Source: Stanieria sp. NIES-3757 (lineage in GTDB: Bacteria; Cyanobacteriota; Cyanobacteriia; Cyanobacteriales; Xenococcaceae). Taken from it: a stretch of DNA of 64,000 nt. Below the pieces are notes generated by a model. The model made no database searches, was not told where the DNA came from, and saw nothing but the letters and a program-made list of their open reading frames with translations. A program made the position numbers and the translations under genes. Shown one piece after another: positions 1 through 9,301 of this stretch (its first letter is position 1; every line of letters begins with the position of its first letter). The stretch spans positions 2,666,001-2,730,000 of the forward strand of contig AP017375.1 in assembly GCA_002355455.1 (NCBI GenBank), read 5' to 3'.

Positions 1-438
1 ACTTCTTAGAATTGCACCATTACGAGGATCCGTAACAATTACTTCATCTCTGAGCAAAATAATTGTGCCATTATCTTGAACTTCGGCTTTTTTCCCACTC
101 AATTGCAAAATAAGCTGGTTATTTTGGAGTAAATTACCAGTTACTTGGTCTAAATAAGCAATTTTTTGGTCGTCACTGTAAACAGTATTTTCTGCTTTTA
201 GTTTCCATAAAGTCCCACCTTCGATATTAGATTGTTCTAAGACGGCATTATTTAAAACCAGACGAGTATCAGAATGAGCAGAAACGGGGGATTTGGGTTG
301 GACTTGTTCCTGAGTTGCTGAAGGAGATTGTGAGCGACAACCAGTCAAATATAATAACAAAACCCCAACGAGCCAAAAACCCAGACGAAAAGTTTTTCCC
401 CCGATTAATTGCTGATTATTGAGCGGATTTTTCCTCAT
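1..438 (-). CDS. lptC: LPS export lipoprotein LptC, N-terminal part (cut by window edge)
   Basis: The first 146 residues are visible and the C-terminus lies outside the window. The N-terminus has a hydrophobic stretch at about residues 19-32 that ends in a lipobox, LTGC, with the lipidated Cys at about residue 34. A Ser/Gln/Pro-rich linker follows, then a beta-rich region (SGKKAEVQDNGTIIL and similar) typical of the LptC/LptA jelly-roll. LptC belongs to the Lpt bridge that carries lipopolysaccharide from the inner to the outer membrane. I chose the ATG at 438, which lies inside the last codons of the upstream NYN gene (23-nt overlap), so the two genes are probably co-transcribed and translationally coupled. 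The family call rests on the lipobox, the fold pattern and recognition of the sequence style. Confidence 0.75.
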   Translation of the reverse strand, partial: MRKNPLNNQQLIGGKTFRLGFWLVGVLLLYLTGCRSQSPSATQEQVQPKSPVSAHSDTRLVLNNAVLEQSNIEGGTLWKLKAENTVYSDDQKIAYLDQVTGNLLQNNQLILQLSGKKAEVQDNGTIILLRDEVIVTDPRNGAILRS

Positions 439-1024
439 CTAAGAGACTAAAACCAGAAAAACTACGTAATGGTTCATGAAGTTTCGTATTTTTTTGAATA
501 TCTTCTTTGATTTGGTCTAGATCTATATAGCGATCGGCAACATTAATTAAACTATCGCTAGTCATTGAACGTAAACTGACTACTTCTACTCTAGCACCTC
601 GATAACTGACCGCATCTACAGCATAGGCGAGATCCCCATCCCCACTAACTAAAATTGCGGTATCATACGCACCCACTAATGCCATCATATCAACTGCAAT
701 TTCTACATCTAAATTGGCTTTTTTTGAGCCATCGGGGAGTTGAACTAAATCTTTAGCAATGACTCGATAACCATTACGACGCATCCAGAGTAAAAACCCC
801 TGTTGCTTTTCATTAGTTCGATCTACACCTGTATAGAAAAAAGAACGTAATAACCTCGAACCTCCAGTTAAACGAAAAAGTAATTTACTGTAATCAATCT
901 CAATGCCTAACTGTAGTGCTGCATAAAATAGATTTGAACCATCAATAAAGATAGCAACGCGACCCCGATTTTCTAATATTTGTTCTGGGGTAAAAATTGG
1001 GTCGCTCTCAAAATTATCTAACAT
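416..1024 (-). CDS. NYN-domain (DUF88, LabA-like) protein
   Basis: A 202-residue cytoplasmic protein with the NYN/PIN-like nuclease fold. The acidic residues expected at the metal site are visible: Asp28 in the FIDGSN motif, an Asp in the LDVEIAVDMM segment, and the SGDGDL motif near residue 127. In cyanobacteria this family includes LabA and its paralogues, which act in circadian output in Synechococcus elongatus; other NYN proteins are RNases. Nothing in the sequence separates these roles, so no symbol is given. The gene overlaps the start of lptC by 23 nt, which suggests one operon. Confidence 0.85.
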   Translation of the reverse strand: MLDNFESDPIFTPEQILENRGRVAIFIDGSNLFYAALQLGIEIDYSKLLFRLTGGSRLLRSFFYTGVDRTNEKQQGFLLWMRRNGYRVIAKDLVQLPDGSKKANLDVEIAVDMMALVGAYDTAILVSGDGDLAYAVDAVSYRGARVEVVSLRSMTSDSLINVADRYIDLDQIKEDIQKNTKLHEPLRSFSGFSLLDEEKSAQ

Positions 1025-1125
1025 TTTTTTAATGCCTCTTTTTTATGAAAATAGTTATTTTATTATTTGAATTACCCCCCTGCTCACGATGTTTCGTTGA
1101 ATTGATTGGTTGGTTACAATCGAAT

Positions 1126-2709
1126 TTATGACGGTAATTCTAGCTTGGAAAAAATGGGACGAGCTTTACTTAAATTTTGGTTGGCAGTAAGCTTTCCCCA
1201 CTGAGAATGCTGTATTAAAAAGTTAGCCGATAAATTGGGTGTTTTATGATTAAAATCAAAAGAAAATCCTAATTGTTGATAAATATCGTTACAGAGATTG
1301 GGGATAATTGGGGATAATAAATAAGCTGATAGTCTAACTGATTCTAGAACAGCATACAAGATCTGTTCTACTTCGTTTTGTTTACCTTGTTTGTATAAAC
1401 TCCAAGGTGCGGACTCATCAATATGTTTGTTACTTGCTCTAATTAAATTAAAGATTTCTTCACAAGCTTGACTAAACTGCAAGGCTTGATAGGCTTGCCA
1501 AACGCGATCGCTTAAACCCGTGCCAATTTTTTTTAAGGGATGTTCTAAGTCTAAGTCAGCTTCGGTAAGTTGAGGACCATTACTTTGACAGTATTTCTTC
1601 AACATACCCAAGGTGCGATTGAGTAAATTACCCAAATTATCTGCTAAATCAGAATTAAGTAGTTCTACAAACCGAGTTTCATTAAAATCCCCATCTTTGC
1701 CAAAATCAATTCCTTTTAAAAAGTAATAACGGATAGCATCTGAACTATATTTATCTATTAAGGCAAAGGGATCGACCGTATTGCCAAGAGTTTTACTCAT
1801 TTTTTTGCCGTCTTTGGTAAGAAAACCATGACCAAATACTCGTTTTGGTAAGGGTAATTCGGCAGACATTAACATCGCAGGCCAATAAACTGCATGAAAA
1901 CGCAAAATATCTTTACCAATTAGATGCAGATCGATGGGCCACCATTGAGATAAAGCATTAGCTAAAGTAGGTTCTTGTTCTGGCTCTAATAAGGCAGTAA
2001 CATAACCCAACAAAGCATCAAACCATACATAAATTGTATGATTGGGATCGTTGGGTAAGGGAAAACCCCAATCTAAATTAACACGGGAAATCGAAAAATC
2101 TTTCAATCCTTGGTTAACAAAGTTTAGTACTTCGTTACGACGGCTTTCTGGTTGGATAAAATCAGGGTTTTGAGCGTAGAGAGTTTCTAGTTGGGTTTGA
2201 TATTTAGATAACTTGAAAAAATAATTTTCTTCATCACGCCATTCTACTTGTTTGTTGGGATGAAGAGGACAAAAACCTCCTTCGAGTAAATCTCTTTCTT
2301 CTTTAAATTCTTCACAAGAAACACAGTACCAACCCTTTTGTTGATCGAGATAAATATCTCCTTTTTGCCAAACTCGCTCAAAAAACTCTTTGACAATCGC
2401 CTGATGACGAGTAGCAGTAGTGCGACTAAAACGATCGTATTGAATATTGAGTTTTTCCCAAAGAGACTGAAAACTAGCCACAATGCGATCGCAGTGGACT
2501 TGAGGCTCTAATCCCTGTTCGGCTGCTGTCCGCTGAATTTTTTGCCCATGTTCGTCTGTCCCTGTAATTAATAAAACAGAGTTGCCTTGTAAACGTTGAA
2601 AGCGAGCAATTACATCAGCAACCATCGTAGTGTAAGCACTACCAATGTGAGGAACATCGTTAACGTAATAAAGAGGAGTAGTTAAAGCAAATTTATAACG
2701 ATCTTTCAT
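1126..2709 (-). CDS. metG: Methionine--tRNA ligase
   Basis: A 527-residue class Ia aminoacyl-tRNA synthetase that charges tRNA-Met. The HIGH-type signature is HIGS at residues 21-24 and the KMSKS loop is KMSKT near residue 303. A Cys/His zinc-knuckle region (WYCVSCEEF, then GFCPLH) lies at about residues 128-150 in the connective-peptide insertion. The anticodon-binding helical domain fills the C-terminal third. The protein stops without the extra tRNA-binding/dimerisation domain found on longer bacterial MetG forms, a size normal for many cyanobacteria. The start is the ATG at 2709. The gene sits upstream of the NYN-lptC pair on the same strand with a gap of about 100 bp. Confidence 0.97.
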   Translation of the reverse strand: MKDRYKFALTTPLYYVNDVPHIGSAYTTMVADVIARFQRLQGNSVLLITGTDEHGQKIQRTAAEQGLEPQVHCDRIVASFQSLWEKLNIQYDRFSRTTATRHQAIVKEFFERVWQKGDIYLDQQKGWYCVSCEEFKEERDLLEGGFCPLHPNKQVEWRDEENYFFKLSKYQTQLETLYAQNPDFIQPESRRNEVLNFVNQGLKDFSISRVNLDWGFPLPNDPNHTIYVWFDALLGYVTALLEPEQEPTLANALSQWWPIDLHLIGKDILRFHAVYWPAMLMSAELPLPKRVFGHGFLTKDGKKMSKTLGNTVDPFALIDKYSSDAIRYYFLKGIDFGKDGDFNETRFVELLNSDLADNLGNLLNRTLGMLKKYCQSNGPQLTEADLDLEHPLKKIGTGLSDRVWQAYQALQFSQACEEIFNLIRASNKHIDESAPWSLYKQGKQNEVEQILYAVLESVRLSAYLLSPIIPNLCNDIYQQLGFSFDFNHKTPNLSANFLIQHSQWGKLTANQNLSKARPIFSKLELPS

Positions 2710-3173
2710 TGAAATTTATGCTTGAATCAGTGCTTTCGTCCAAACAGTAATGTTACAGTCTAATTGGACTCGAATGATCATTCTAGATGTAAGCTGACAT
2801 AGTTAGTCTCCCAGTTGCTGGCTTTATTCTTAACAGTATTAATTACAACAGCTAGCACCTGAATCAACTGGGGGAAATACTTAATACTTTGTTGATTTAT
2901 TTAACACAATCTCTTAAAAATTCAGTAATTTTATTAAACGAATAATTATATGATCAATATAGAATTGATGAAATTTACAAATCTTAAAATTATCTTAAAA
3001 TTTTATATCAGCAGAAGCTTTAGAAGTAAAAGACAGATGATTTTACCCCGTGCGCGCTTTAGTCGAGAAATAGTTCTTGGTTGATTGGATTGACTTAGAC
3101 TAGGATAGAGCTAAAAAATATCAATTAACAAGATAATAAGTATTAATACCTGATTTTCCTCTTCTAGTAGCTA
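2710..3173. other. Intergenic region between divergent metG and hydrolase genes
   Basis: 464 bp of AT-rich DNA that must hold the promoters of both flanking genes. The only structure I see is an 8-bp inverted repeat, CCCAGTTG at 2810-2817 and CAACTGGG at 2865-2872, with a loop of about 47 nt in what would be the metG leader. I found no small reading frame with coding character, no tRNA and no riboswitch I recognise. Confidence 0.5.
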
Positions 3174-3998
3174 ATGACCACTCGCTCAAATATCGGTTTT
3201 TTAACTCCCAAACCCGTTCAACCTGAATTACCTTTGTTTGTATATTTACCAGGCATGGACTGTACGGGGGAATTATTAACAGTTCAAGCAGAAAAATTAG
3301 CCAAAGTTTTCGATTTACGTTGTTTGTGTATTCCTCCTAATGATTTGAGTAGCTGGGAAAAACTTACTGAAGCAACCATTAGGCTCATTAAAAAAGAATT
3401 AATTAGAAATCCTCAACGAGTAGTTTATCTTTGTGGAGAATCTTTTGGCGGTTGTTTAGCAATCAAAACAATTTTAGCTGCACCAGAGTTAATTCAAAAA
3501 TTAATTTTAGTTAATCCCGCTTCTTCCTTTTATCAACGTTCTTGGTTAGGTTTAGGCGGAATTTTAACCAGTTTAATCCCAGATTTGATTCATCGCTATT
3601 CTGCTCTTGGTTTTTTGCCTTTTTTGGCTGAATTAAGCCTAATGGCTCAATCAGAACGCCTCGCTTTACTTAAGGCGATGAGAGCTATCCCACGTTCGGT
3701 AGTTGGTTGGCGTTTATCTTTATTACAAAACTTTGGTACTCACGAACAACAATTAACTCGTTTAACTCAACCAACCTTAATTTTAGCTGGTGGCAGCGAT
3801 CGCTTATTACCTTCTTTGGAAGAAGCACAGCGATTAGTTAATCTTATTCCCAAGGCAGAAATGGTAGTGTTACCTTATAGCGGACACGCTTGTTTATTAG
3901 AAACACAGACCGATCTGTATGCAATTTTAGAAAAGTATCATTTTTTAGATCATCTTGCTCAATCTTACGAACAACTAGCATCTAATTTATCAGCTTAA
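3174..3998 (+). CDS. Alpha/beta hydrolase
   Basis: A 274-residue soluble alpha/beta-hydrolase fold protein. The first beta strand and oxyanion region read LFVYLPGMDCTG, the nucleophile elbow is GESFGG (Ser at about residue 97), the acid is in the GGSDRLLPS loop, and the catalytic His is in SGHACLLE. The catalytic triad is therefore complete. The helical lid between the nucleophile and acid regions is hydrophobic, which fits an esterase or lipase-like substrate, but none can be named. It is convergent with the GGDEF-EAL gene downstream. Confidence 0.85.
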   Translation: MTTRSNIGFLTPKPVQPELPLFVYLPGMDCTGELLTVQAEKLAKVFDLRCLCIPPNDLSSWEKLTEATIRLIKKELIRNPQRVVYLCGESFGGCLAIKTILAAPELIQKLILVNPASSFYQRSWLGLGGILTSLIPDLIHRYSALGFLPFLAELSLMAQSERLALLKAMRAIPRSVVGWRLSLLQNFGTHEQQLTRLTQPTLILAGGSDRLLPSLEEAQRLVNLIPKAEMVVLPYSGHACLLETQTDLYAILEKYHFLDHLAQSYEQLASNLSA

Positions 3999-4018
3999 CT
4001 AACGCTCAATTGCAGTTC

Positions 4019-4059
4019 AATAAATAAAATTTAGCTCAATATCAACAATATTATTTATT
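4019..4059. terminator. AT-rich hairpin between convergent genes
   Basis: AATAAATAA at 4019-4027 pairs with TTATTTATT at 4051-4059. It lies between the hydrolase stop at 3998 and the GGDEF-EAL stop at 4108. It could serve both strands, but the stem is all A/T and weak. Confidence 0.3.
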
Positions 4060-4107
4060 ACTTGAAGGGAATGGGATGTTTTATTTAATTAAAAATAGCT
4101 GAAAAAT

Positions 4108-6249
4108 TTAAGCTACAAAATTGCTTTTATTGTCTTTACCAGGAATTAACCCTTTATTGAAATTGGGTAAATTCTTCTGGACAAAACTTTTGAGCCATAA
4201 TTCAATTTTTTTACTATTTTGAGGAGGTGAAAACCAATAGCCTTGCACATACTGACAACCTAATAAATTAAGAAATTTCAATTGCTCTAATGTTTCTATT
4301 CCTTCGGCAATTACTTCTATATTTAATTCATGAGCAATCATGATCATTGCTCGAACAATAGTATGATTTGAACTATTATTATCGATCTGACTAACGAAAG
4401 AGCGATCAATTTTAATTTTATTAATCGGAAAATATTGTAAATAACTTAATGATGAGTAACCTGTACCAAAATCATCCAGACAAACTTTAATTTTTCGCTG
4501 TTGTAATTGCTTCAAAATTTCTATAGTTGGTTTAGTATTTTCAATCAAAACATTTTCAGTAATTTCGAGTTTTAAGTATTGTCCTTCTAGTCGAGTTTCG
4601 GTAAGAATAACATCAATTTGTTCAATGAAATCGGGTTGAGAAAAATGCTTTGCAGAAAGATTAACCGCTACACTCAAAGGAGTATTTACAAGACCTTGTT
4701 CTTGCCAAAAACGCAACTGTAAACAGGCTTCTCGTAAGACCCATAAATCGATGTCAATAATTATGCCAATGTTTTCAGCTAAAGGAATAAAATCTTGGGG
4801 ACTAATTAAATTTTTTTCTGAAGTTTGCCAGCGAACTAATGCCTCAAAACCTACTAATAAATTATCTTCTAAAGCAATAATTGGTTGATAATAAACAATT
4901 AACTCTTTATTACTAATTACTCTTTTTAACTGATTTTCTAAAGCCAATTTTTTCATAGCAATACTATGCATGGCAGGATTAAAAATTTCGTAGCGTGCTT
5001 TGCCTTTGGTTTTAGCATAGTACATAGCTAAATCTGCATTTCTTAACAGATAGATTGGTTGAGTGTAGAGTTCTGAATTATAAGTAATACCAATACTAAC
5101 GGAAATAAAAATTTCATGGTTTTCTAATTTAAAGGGTAAGCTTAATTTTTGCTGAATTTTTTGAGAAACTTGAATAGCTTCATTAATACAAGTTAACTCT
5201 TCAAGTAAAATGACAAATTCATCGCCACCAATTCGAGCAATTGTATCACCACGTCTTTGACATTGTTGCAATCGATTGACTAAAGCAATTAGTAGTTGGT
5301 CACCAAGTAGATGTCCTAAACTATCATTAATAACTTTAAAGCGGTCTACATCTAAAAAAAGTACAGCAAATTTTTGTTGAGGGTGATTTTGACTGCGTTC
5401 AATTAAATGTCCTAAGCGATCAATCAATAAATTACGATTAGGTAAACCTGTTAAATGATCGTGAAGCGCATCATATTTTAATTGTTCTTGTGCTTGTTGA
5501 TATTTGGTAATTTCTTCTTGTAATTTTTGGTTAGTTTGATTTAATACTTTAGTCTGCCGTTGAACTTCCGTAGTCAATTTTTGATTAAGTAGTTCGATTT
5601 CTTGTTGGGTTTTTTTACGTTCTGCTTCACAGTGCTTGCGATCGCTAATGTCTCTCTGAATGCCAAAGTGTCCTCTAATCTTACCTTCGGTGTTGTAAAG
5701 ACAAAGATAGTCTCCTTCAATCCACATCGGTGTATGATCTAACTTACGCTCAAATGTTTCACAACGCAATCTACCAGCATCAAAAAAATTTCGCCAGATT
5801 TGTTTGCCTTGTGCTAAGTCATGAGCAAAACAGTCTCTGGGAGTTAAACCCAATAATTGTTCTTCAGTAGCACCATACTGATCCAACATAGTTTGATTAA
5901 CCTTAGTGATGCGTTGATGATCGAAGACGTAATCAAGAATTTTTTCTTTGTCAACTGTATCATCCCACTGAACTGGCTCATCCAACATCATCAAAAATAT
6001 CCCATCTAAAGATTGGGAAAAAAATAAATCTAGTAATTTTTGATTTTCCTGCAAATAGTGGTTGACTTGTTTTAACTTTGTTTGACTTTGCTGAAGATCA
6101 TTGAGTTTGTGAAGCAAATGGTATTGCCAAAAATTCATTTCTAAAAATATCAGCAACAAGCATGCTGCCAAACTCAAATTTATTAGTTCATAATTCTCTA
6201 GTTCGTCAAACCAGTTGAGAATTAGTGGGGAAATATTATCTAAATTCAT
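4108..6249 (-). CDS. Membrane-anchored PAS-GGDEF-EAL cyclic-di-GMP protein
   Basis: A 713-residue signalling protein. An N-terminal hydrophobic helix at about residues 20-42 is followed by a short coiled coil. A PAS domain with PAC-like end (about 65-205, ending FGIQRDISDRK) comes next, then a second coiled coil. The GGDEF diguanylate cyclase domain has its active-site motif RIGGDEF near residue 338. A C-terminal EAL phosphodiesterase domain begins near residue 455 and carries FEALVRW, ENVLIENT and the DDFGTGYSSLSYL loop. Both motifs are intact, so both synthesis and breakdown of c-di-GMP are possible; hybrids often use only one activity. The ligand of the PAS domain cannot be told from the sequence. 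Confidence 0.93.
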   Translation of the reverse strand: MNLDNISPLILNWFDELENYELINLSLAACLLLIFLEMNFWQYHLLHKLNDLQQSQTKLKQVNHYLQENQKLLDLFFSQSLDGIFLMMLDEPVQWDDTVDKEKILDYVFDHQRITKVNQTMLDQYGATEEQLLGLTPRDCFAHDLAQGKQIWRNFFDAGRLRCETFERKLDHTPMWIEGDYLCLYNTEGKIRGHFGIQRDISDRKHCEAERKKTQQEIELLNQKLTTEVQRQTKVLNQTNQKLQEEITKYQQAQEQLKYDALHDHLTGLPNRNLLIDRLGHLIERSQNHPQQKFAVLFLDVDRFKVINDSLGHLLGDQLLIALVNRLQQCQRRGDTIARIGGDEFVILLEELTCINEAIQVSQKIQQKLSLPFKLENHEIFISVSIGITYNSELYTQPIYLLRNADLAMYYAKTKGKARYEIFNPAMHSIAMKKLALENQLKRVISNKELIVYYQPIIALEDNLLVGFEALVRWQTSEKNLISPQDFIPLAENIGIIIDIDLWVLREACLQLRFWQEQGLVNTPLSVAVNLSAKHFSQPDFIEQIDVILTETRLEGQYLKLEITENVLIENTKPTIEILKQLQQRKIKVCLDDFGTGYSSLSYLQYFPINKIKIDRSFVSQIDNNSSNHTIVRAMIMIAHELNIEVIAEGIETLEQLKFLNLLGCQYVQGYWFSPPQNSKKIELWLKSFVQKNLPNFNKGLIPGKDNKSNFVA

Positions 6250-7001
6250 ATTGAAATAGATCTAGATCTAGTTTTGACAGTTGCACGAATTCAAGCGATC
6301 GCTTGAAAAAACAACCGTCGATAATATAGGTCAATTAACTTTTTTATAAAGCCTCAGCAAGTAAATTTAATAATCAACGAGCAACAAACCACTCTAACCA
6401 AAAACTAAGTAATGAACTTGAGCAATTTGAGCCTAAGTTTTAGTTCAATCTGAGCAAGATTCCCCAAATTTTTTGATATTTCTTCTTTCATTTGCTAAAC
6501 AAAATTTGACTGAATGTAATTGATTGTAATTTTAAAGAAAGAAGATAACTTCTCGACAATTTCAATTAACTCTCTTTTATGATAAAAGGAACTTCTACAG
6601 CGATGCCTTGATTAAACTTACAACCAATTAAGATTGACACAAATCAATCCAGGCAAGGTTTCTTGAGCAAAACTCCAGTTCACACAGAAGTTGGAAGTTC
6701 CCAATTTAAGTGAGCGAAATATTGCAATAAAAGAACAGTCTAATACCACCTCAAAGTTATCAAAGAGAGTTAATAAGCAATTAGACTTAATTTCTTAAAT
6801 TCGCTCACAACTATTAATATATTTTAGCGGTTAAAATAAGCGCCAACACTAATTTTTATCATTTAATTAGATAAAAAAAAGTTCATTAGAAACAAAAATA
6901 ATGACTGTTTGCTAATAAAAGGTTAAGTTTTCAATAAATTTTGACAAACTCAGCTTTAAGTCCGATTGATATACTGACACTTAAAAACTCTGCCAAAATT
7001 T
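6250..7001. other. Long intergenic region with inverted repeats
   Basis: 752 bp without a credible gene, between the GGDEF-EAL start and the ilvN stop. It contains a 17-18 bp imperfect inverted repeat (6565-6585 and 6758-6775; shared core AACTCTCTTT / AAAGAGAGTT). It also contains a separate 9-bp pair, GTGAGCGAA at 6710-6718 and TTCGCTCAC at 6800-6808. The arrangement looks like the debris of a small mobile element. I saw no transposase fragment, tRNA or known RNA motif. Confidence 0.5.
6565..6775. repeat. MITE-like segment bounded by inverted repeats
   Basis: Left arm ATTAACTCTCTTTTATGATAA (first 20 bases: ATTAACTCTCTTTTATGATA) at 6565-6585 and right arm TTATCAAAGAGAGTTAAT at 6758-6775 pair over most of their length, with a 3-nt indel. 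The enclosed span of about 211 bp is non-coding. No target-site duplication is obvious, so the mobile-element reading is tentative. Confidence 0.35.
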
Positions 7002-7523
7002 TTAATATACTTTAGCTTCCAAAGATTTAAGGTATTCAGTATTAACTCCTGACTCTCTCACCAGAGCTATTTTTCCAGTGCGAGCAACTTCACGAATACC
7101 GAACTTATTGAGCATTTGGATGATCGCTACCATTTTTCCAGGATCGCCCACTACCTCTACCGTAACGGTATCTTCAGACATATCGACAATTCGAGCGCGG
7201 AAAATATGAGCAATTTGAATAACTTCTGCTCTTCCAGAAGCAGTAGCATTAACTTTAACCAACATTAACTCGCGTTCGACACTAGGAACTTGAGTAATAT
7301 CTTGTACTTTAAGAACGTTAATCAGTTTATATAATTGTTTAATTAATTGTTCAATAATGCGATCGTCTCCAGGCACTACCATAGTAATCCGAGAGATACC
7401 TACTTGTTCGGCGGGTCCAACCGCTAAACTTTCAATATTAAAACCACGACGGGCAAATAAACCTGCAATCCGAGTTAAAACTCCTGCTTCGTCTTCTACT
7501 AAAACTGAGATTGTATGTTTCAT
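7002..7523 (-). CDS. ilvN: Acetolactate synthase small (regulatory) subunit
   Basis: A 173-residue regulatory subunit of acetohydroxyacid synthase, the first common enzyme of valine, leucine and isoleucine synthesis. Residues 1-76 form an ACT domain ([20 protein letters not shown], then [14 protein letters not shown]) that binds the feedback inhibitor valine. The C-terminal half is the ALS_ss_C domain ([19 protein letters not shown]). The length matches the IlvH/IlvN family. The large subunit is not in this window. The upstream alpha/beta hydrolase gene is on the same strand with a gap of 74 bp and may share its transcript. The symbol ilvH is used equally for this family. Confidence 0.95.
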   Translation of the reverse strand: MKHTISVLVEDEAGVLTRIAGLFARRGFNIESLAVGPAEQVGISRITMVVPGDDRIIEQLIKQLYKLINVLKVQDITQVPSVERELMLVKVNATASGRAEVIQIAHIFRARIVDMSEDTVTVEVVGDPGKMVAIIQMLNKFGIREVARTGKIALVRESGVNTEYLKSLEAKVY

Positions 7524-7597
7524 CTGAAAATCAAACTAAAAATTAATTGCTCCGCTCTATCTATCTTAATTTAAGAAAAGACTCCTCTAGAAATTAT

Positions 7598-8515
7598 TTA
7601 ATTTCTTTTCTTAGGCACTGAAAAATGCTGATTTAACCAATCTAACAAAATCTGATTAAATTGTTCAGGACACTCATCGTGAGGACAATGACCAACTTGT
7701 TCTAAAGCGATTAACTTAAGATTCTCATTTAGAGGTACAAGGTTAGCAGCTAAAGCAAAAGGAATCATTCGGTCTTGACGACCCCAAATTAAGAGAATCG
7801 GAATGGTTAATTGAGGCAAAAGCTTGGTAACTGAAGGTGCAAATTGAGGTCTTCTAATTCGCTGAAAAAGCTTGTAAAAAGTTTCAGCAGCGCCCTCATC
7901 ATAAGCAGGATTAGATAAGATCGCAACTAATTCATCATCAATTGCACTGCGATCGCAATAAGCAACTCCAGCCCAACGACGAATTGTAGCAGGTCGTCTC
8001 ACAAATTTAAATATATTGTTGACAAGAAGAGGCGAGGCTACCAAATTTTCTAAACCAGTTACTATAGGTTGTAGCAGACGAGGAATTGCTGCTTGACGAA
8101 GAGATACATCTGGTAAACTAAGCATTACCAAACCCTTGACCATTTCAGGATAAGTAGCTGCTGCCGTCAAACAAACCAATGAACCAATTGAATTACCGAC
8201 TAAGACTACAGGTTGAGCGATAAAAGTTTGCCAAAAGTCATGAACTTGTTCTACCCAAAGATTAATACTGTAGTCAACTGAAGCCTTACGAGATGCACCA
8301 AAACCTAACAGATCTAACGCATAAACTGTTTGGTGTTGACTCAAAATAGGAAGATTGAATCGCCAGTGTTCGATACTAGCACCAAAACCATGAATCAAAA
8401 TCAAAGGTGTATTGCGATCGCGATTTTTCAGATAAGAGTAGCGAGTTTGCCAACCACGCCAAACCCAGTCTCTTTGATTTCCAATTCGTCGTTGCCAATT
8501 AATAGTTGTCGTCAA
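7598..8515 (-). CDS. Alpha/beta fold hydrolase
   Basis: A 305-residue hydrolase of the epoxide-hydrolase/haloperoxidase-like branch. The oxyanion segment is LILIHGFGASIEHWR, the nucleophile elbow is GNSIGS (Ser at about residue 128), the acid is in WGRQDRMIP, and the His is in GHCPHDE. Such proteins are common and highly conserved in cyanobacteria and plastids, but substrates are mostly unassigned. It lies directly upstream of ilvN on the same strand and is divergent from infC. Confidence 0.85.
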   Translation of the reverse strand: MTTTINWQRRIGNQRDWVWRGWQTRYSYLKNRDRNTPLILIHGFGASIEHWRFNLPILSQHQTVYALDLLGFGASRKASVDYSINLWVEQVHDFWQTFIAQPVVLVGNSIGSLVCLTAAATYPEMVKGLVMLSLPDVSLRQAAIPRLLQPIVTGLENLVASPLLVNNIFKFVRRPATIRRWAGVAYCDRSAIDDELVAILSNPAYDEGAAETFYKLFQRIRRPQFAPSVTKLLPQLTIPILLIWGRQDRMIPFALAANLVPLNENLKLIALEQVGHCPHDECPEQFNQILLDWLNQHFSVPKKRN

Positions 8516-8729
8516 AGCAAACTTTAATTTAAAATTATTTACAATATTATAATTTTATCGCTCAAACTCTATCTATTCATAGATTGATGCTTAAATGTAT
8601 CCTAAGTTAAATTGGAAATTAAATGTAAATTAATAATTTGATTTTTGACAAAATTAGTACAATGTCAAGTAAATATATTTTATCTATTTTTTAGTTAACT
8701 AAACCAAAAGCAACAATCAAAATACGCCT

Positions 8730-9260
8730 GTGAGAGAAAAAAGACGCAACGATCGCGATCTAGCTAAAATCAACGAAAGAATACGTTTTCCTAAAATTCG
8801 TGTCATTGACAGTGATGGTTCTCAACTGGGAATTATTACGCCTCAAGAAGCCTTAACCAGAGCTGAAGAGCAAAACTTAGATCTTGTTCTTGTCAGCGAA
8901 ACAGCAGATCCTCCTGTCTGCAAAATCATGGATTATGGCAAATATAAATACGAACAGGATAAAAAATTAAAAGAAGCCAAGAAAAAACAGCATAATGCTG
9001 ATGTTAAAGAAGTAAAGATGCGTTACAAAATCGAAGAACATGATTATAATGTGCGCGTCAAAAATGCGGAACGTTTCCTCAAATCAGGAGATAAAGTCAA
9101 GGCAACAGTTAGTTTCCGAGGCAGAGAAATTCAACACGCGGATTTAGCCGAAGACTTACTGAAACGCATGGCAACTGATTTAGAATCAGTCGCAGAGGTG
9201 CAACAAGCACCAAAACGAGAAGGTCGTAACATGATGATGTTGCTATCTCCCAAAAAATAA
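8730..9260 (+). CDS. infC: Translation initiation factor IF-3
   Basis: 176 residues with the N-terminal IF3 domain ([17 protein letters not shown], then [22 protein letters not shown]) and the C-terminal domain ([25 protein letters not shown], then GREIQH). IF-3 binds the 30S subunit and governs start-codon fidelity. The start is GTG at 8730. The reading frame upstream closes with a stop at 8700 and offers no ATG or AUU in between. There is no clear Shine-Dalgarno sequence. E. coli infC uses a rare start as part of autoregulation; here the start is only mildly non-canonical. Confidence 0.96.
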   Translation: MREKRRNDRDLAKINERIRFPKIRVIDSDGSQLGIITPQEALTRAEEQNLDLVLVSETADPPVCKIMDYGKYKYEQDKKLKEAKKKQHNADVKEVKMRYKIEEHDYNVRVKNAERFLKSGDKVKATVSFRGREIQHADLAEDLLKRMATDLESVAEVQQAPKREGRNMMMLLSPKK

Positions 9261-9276
9261 AATTGGTTATTTGTAG

Positions 9277-9295
9277 GGGCGCACAGTGTGCGCCC
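9277..9295. terminator. Palindrome of the GTAGGGGC family between convergent genes
   Basis: GGGCGCACA and TGTGCGCCC flank a single central G, preceded by TTGTAG. It sits between the infC stop (9260) and the convergent hydrolase stop (9302), and could end transcription on both strands. It belongs to the dispersed palindrome family seen elsewhere in the window. Confidence 0.6.
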
Positions 9296-9301
9296 AACTT
9301 G

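Noticed and set aside
8330-8527. 65-codon frame opposite the 7598-8515 hydrolase
   Set aside because: It lies over the conserved N-terminus of the hydrolase and has no features of its own.
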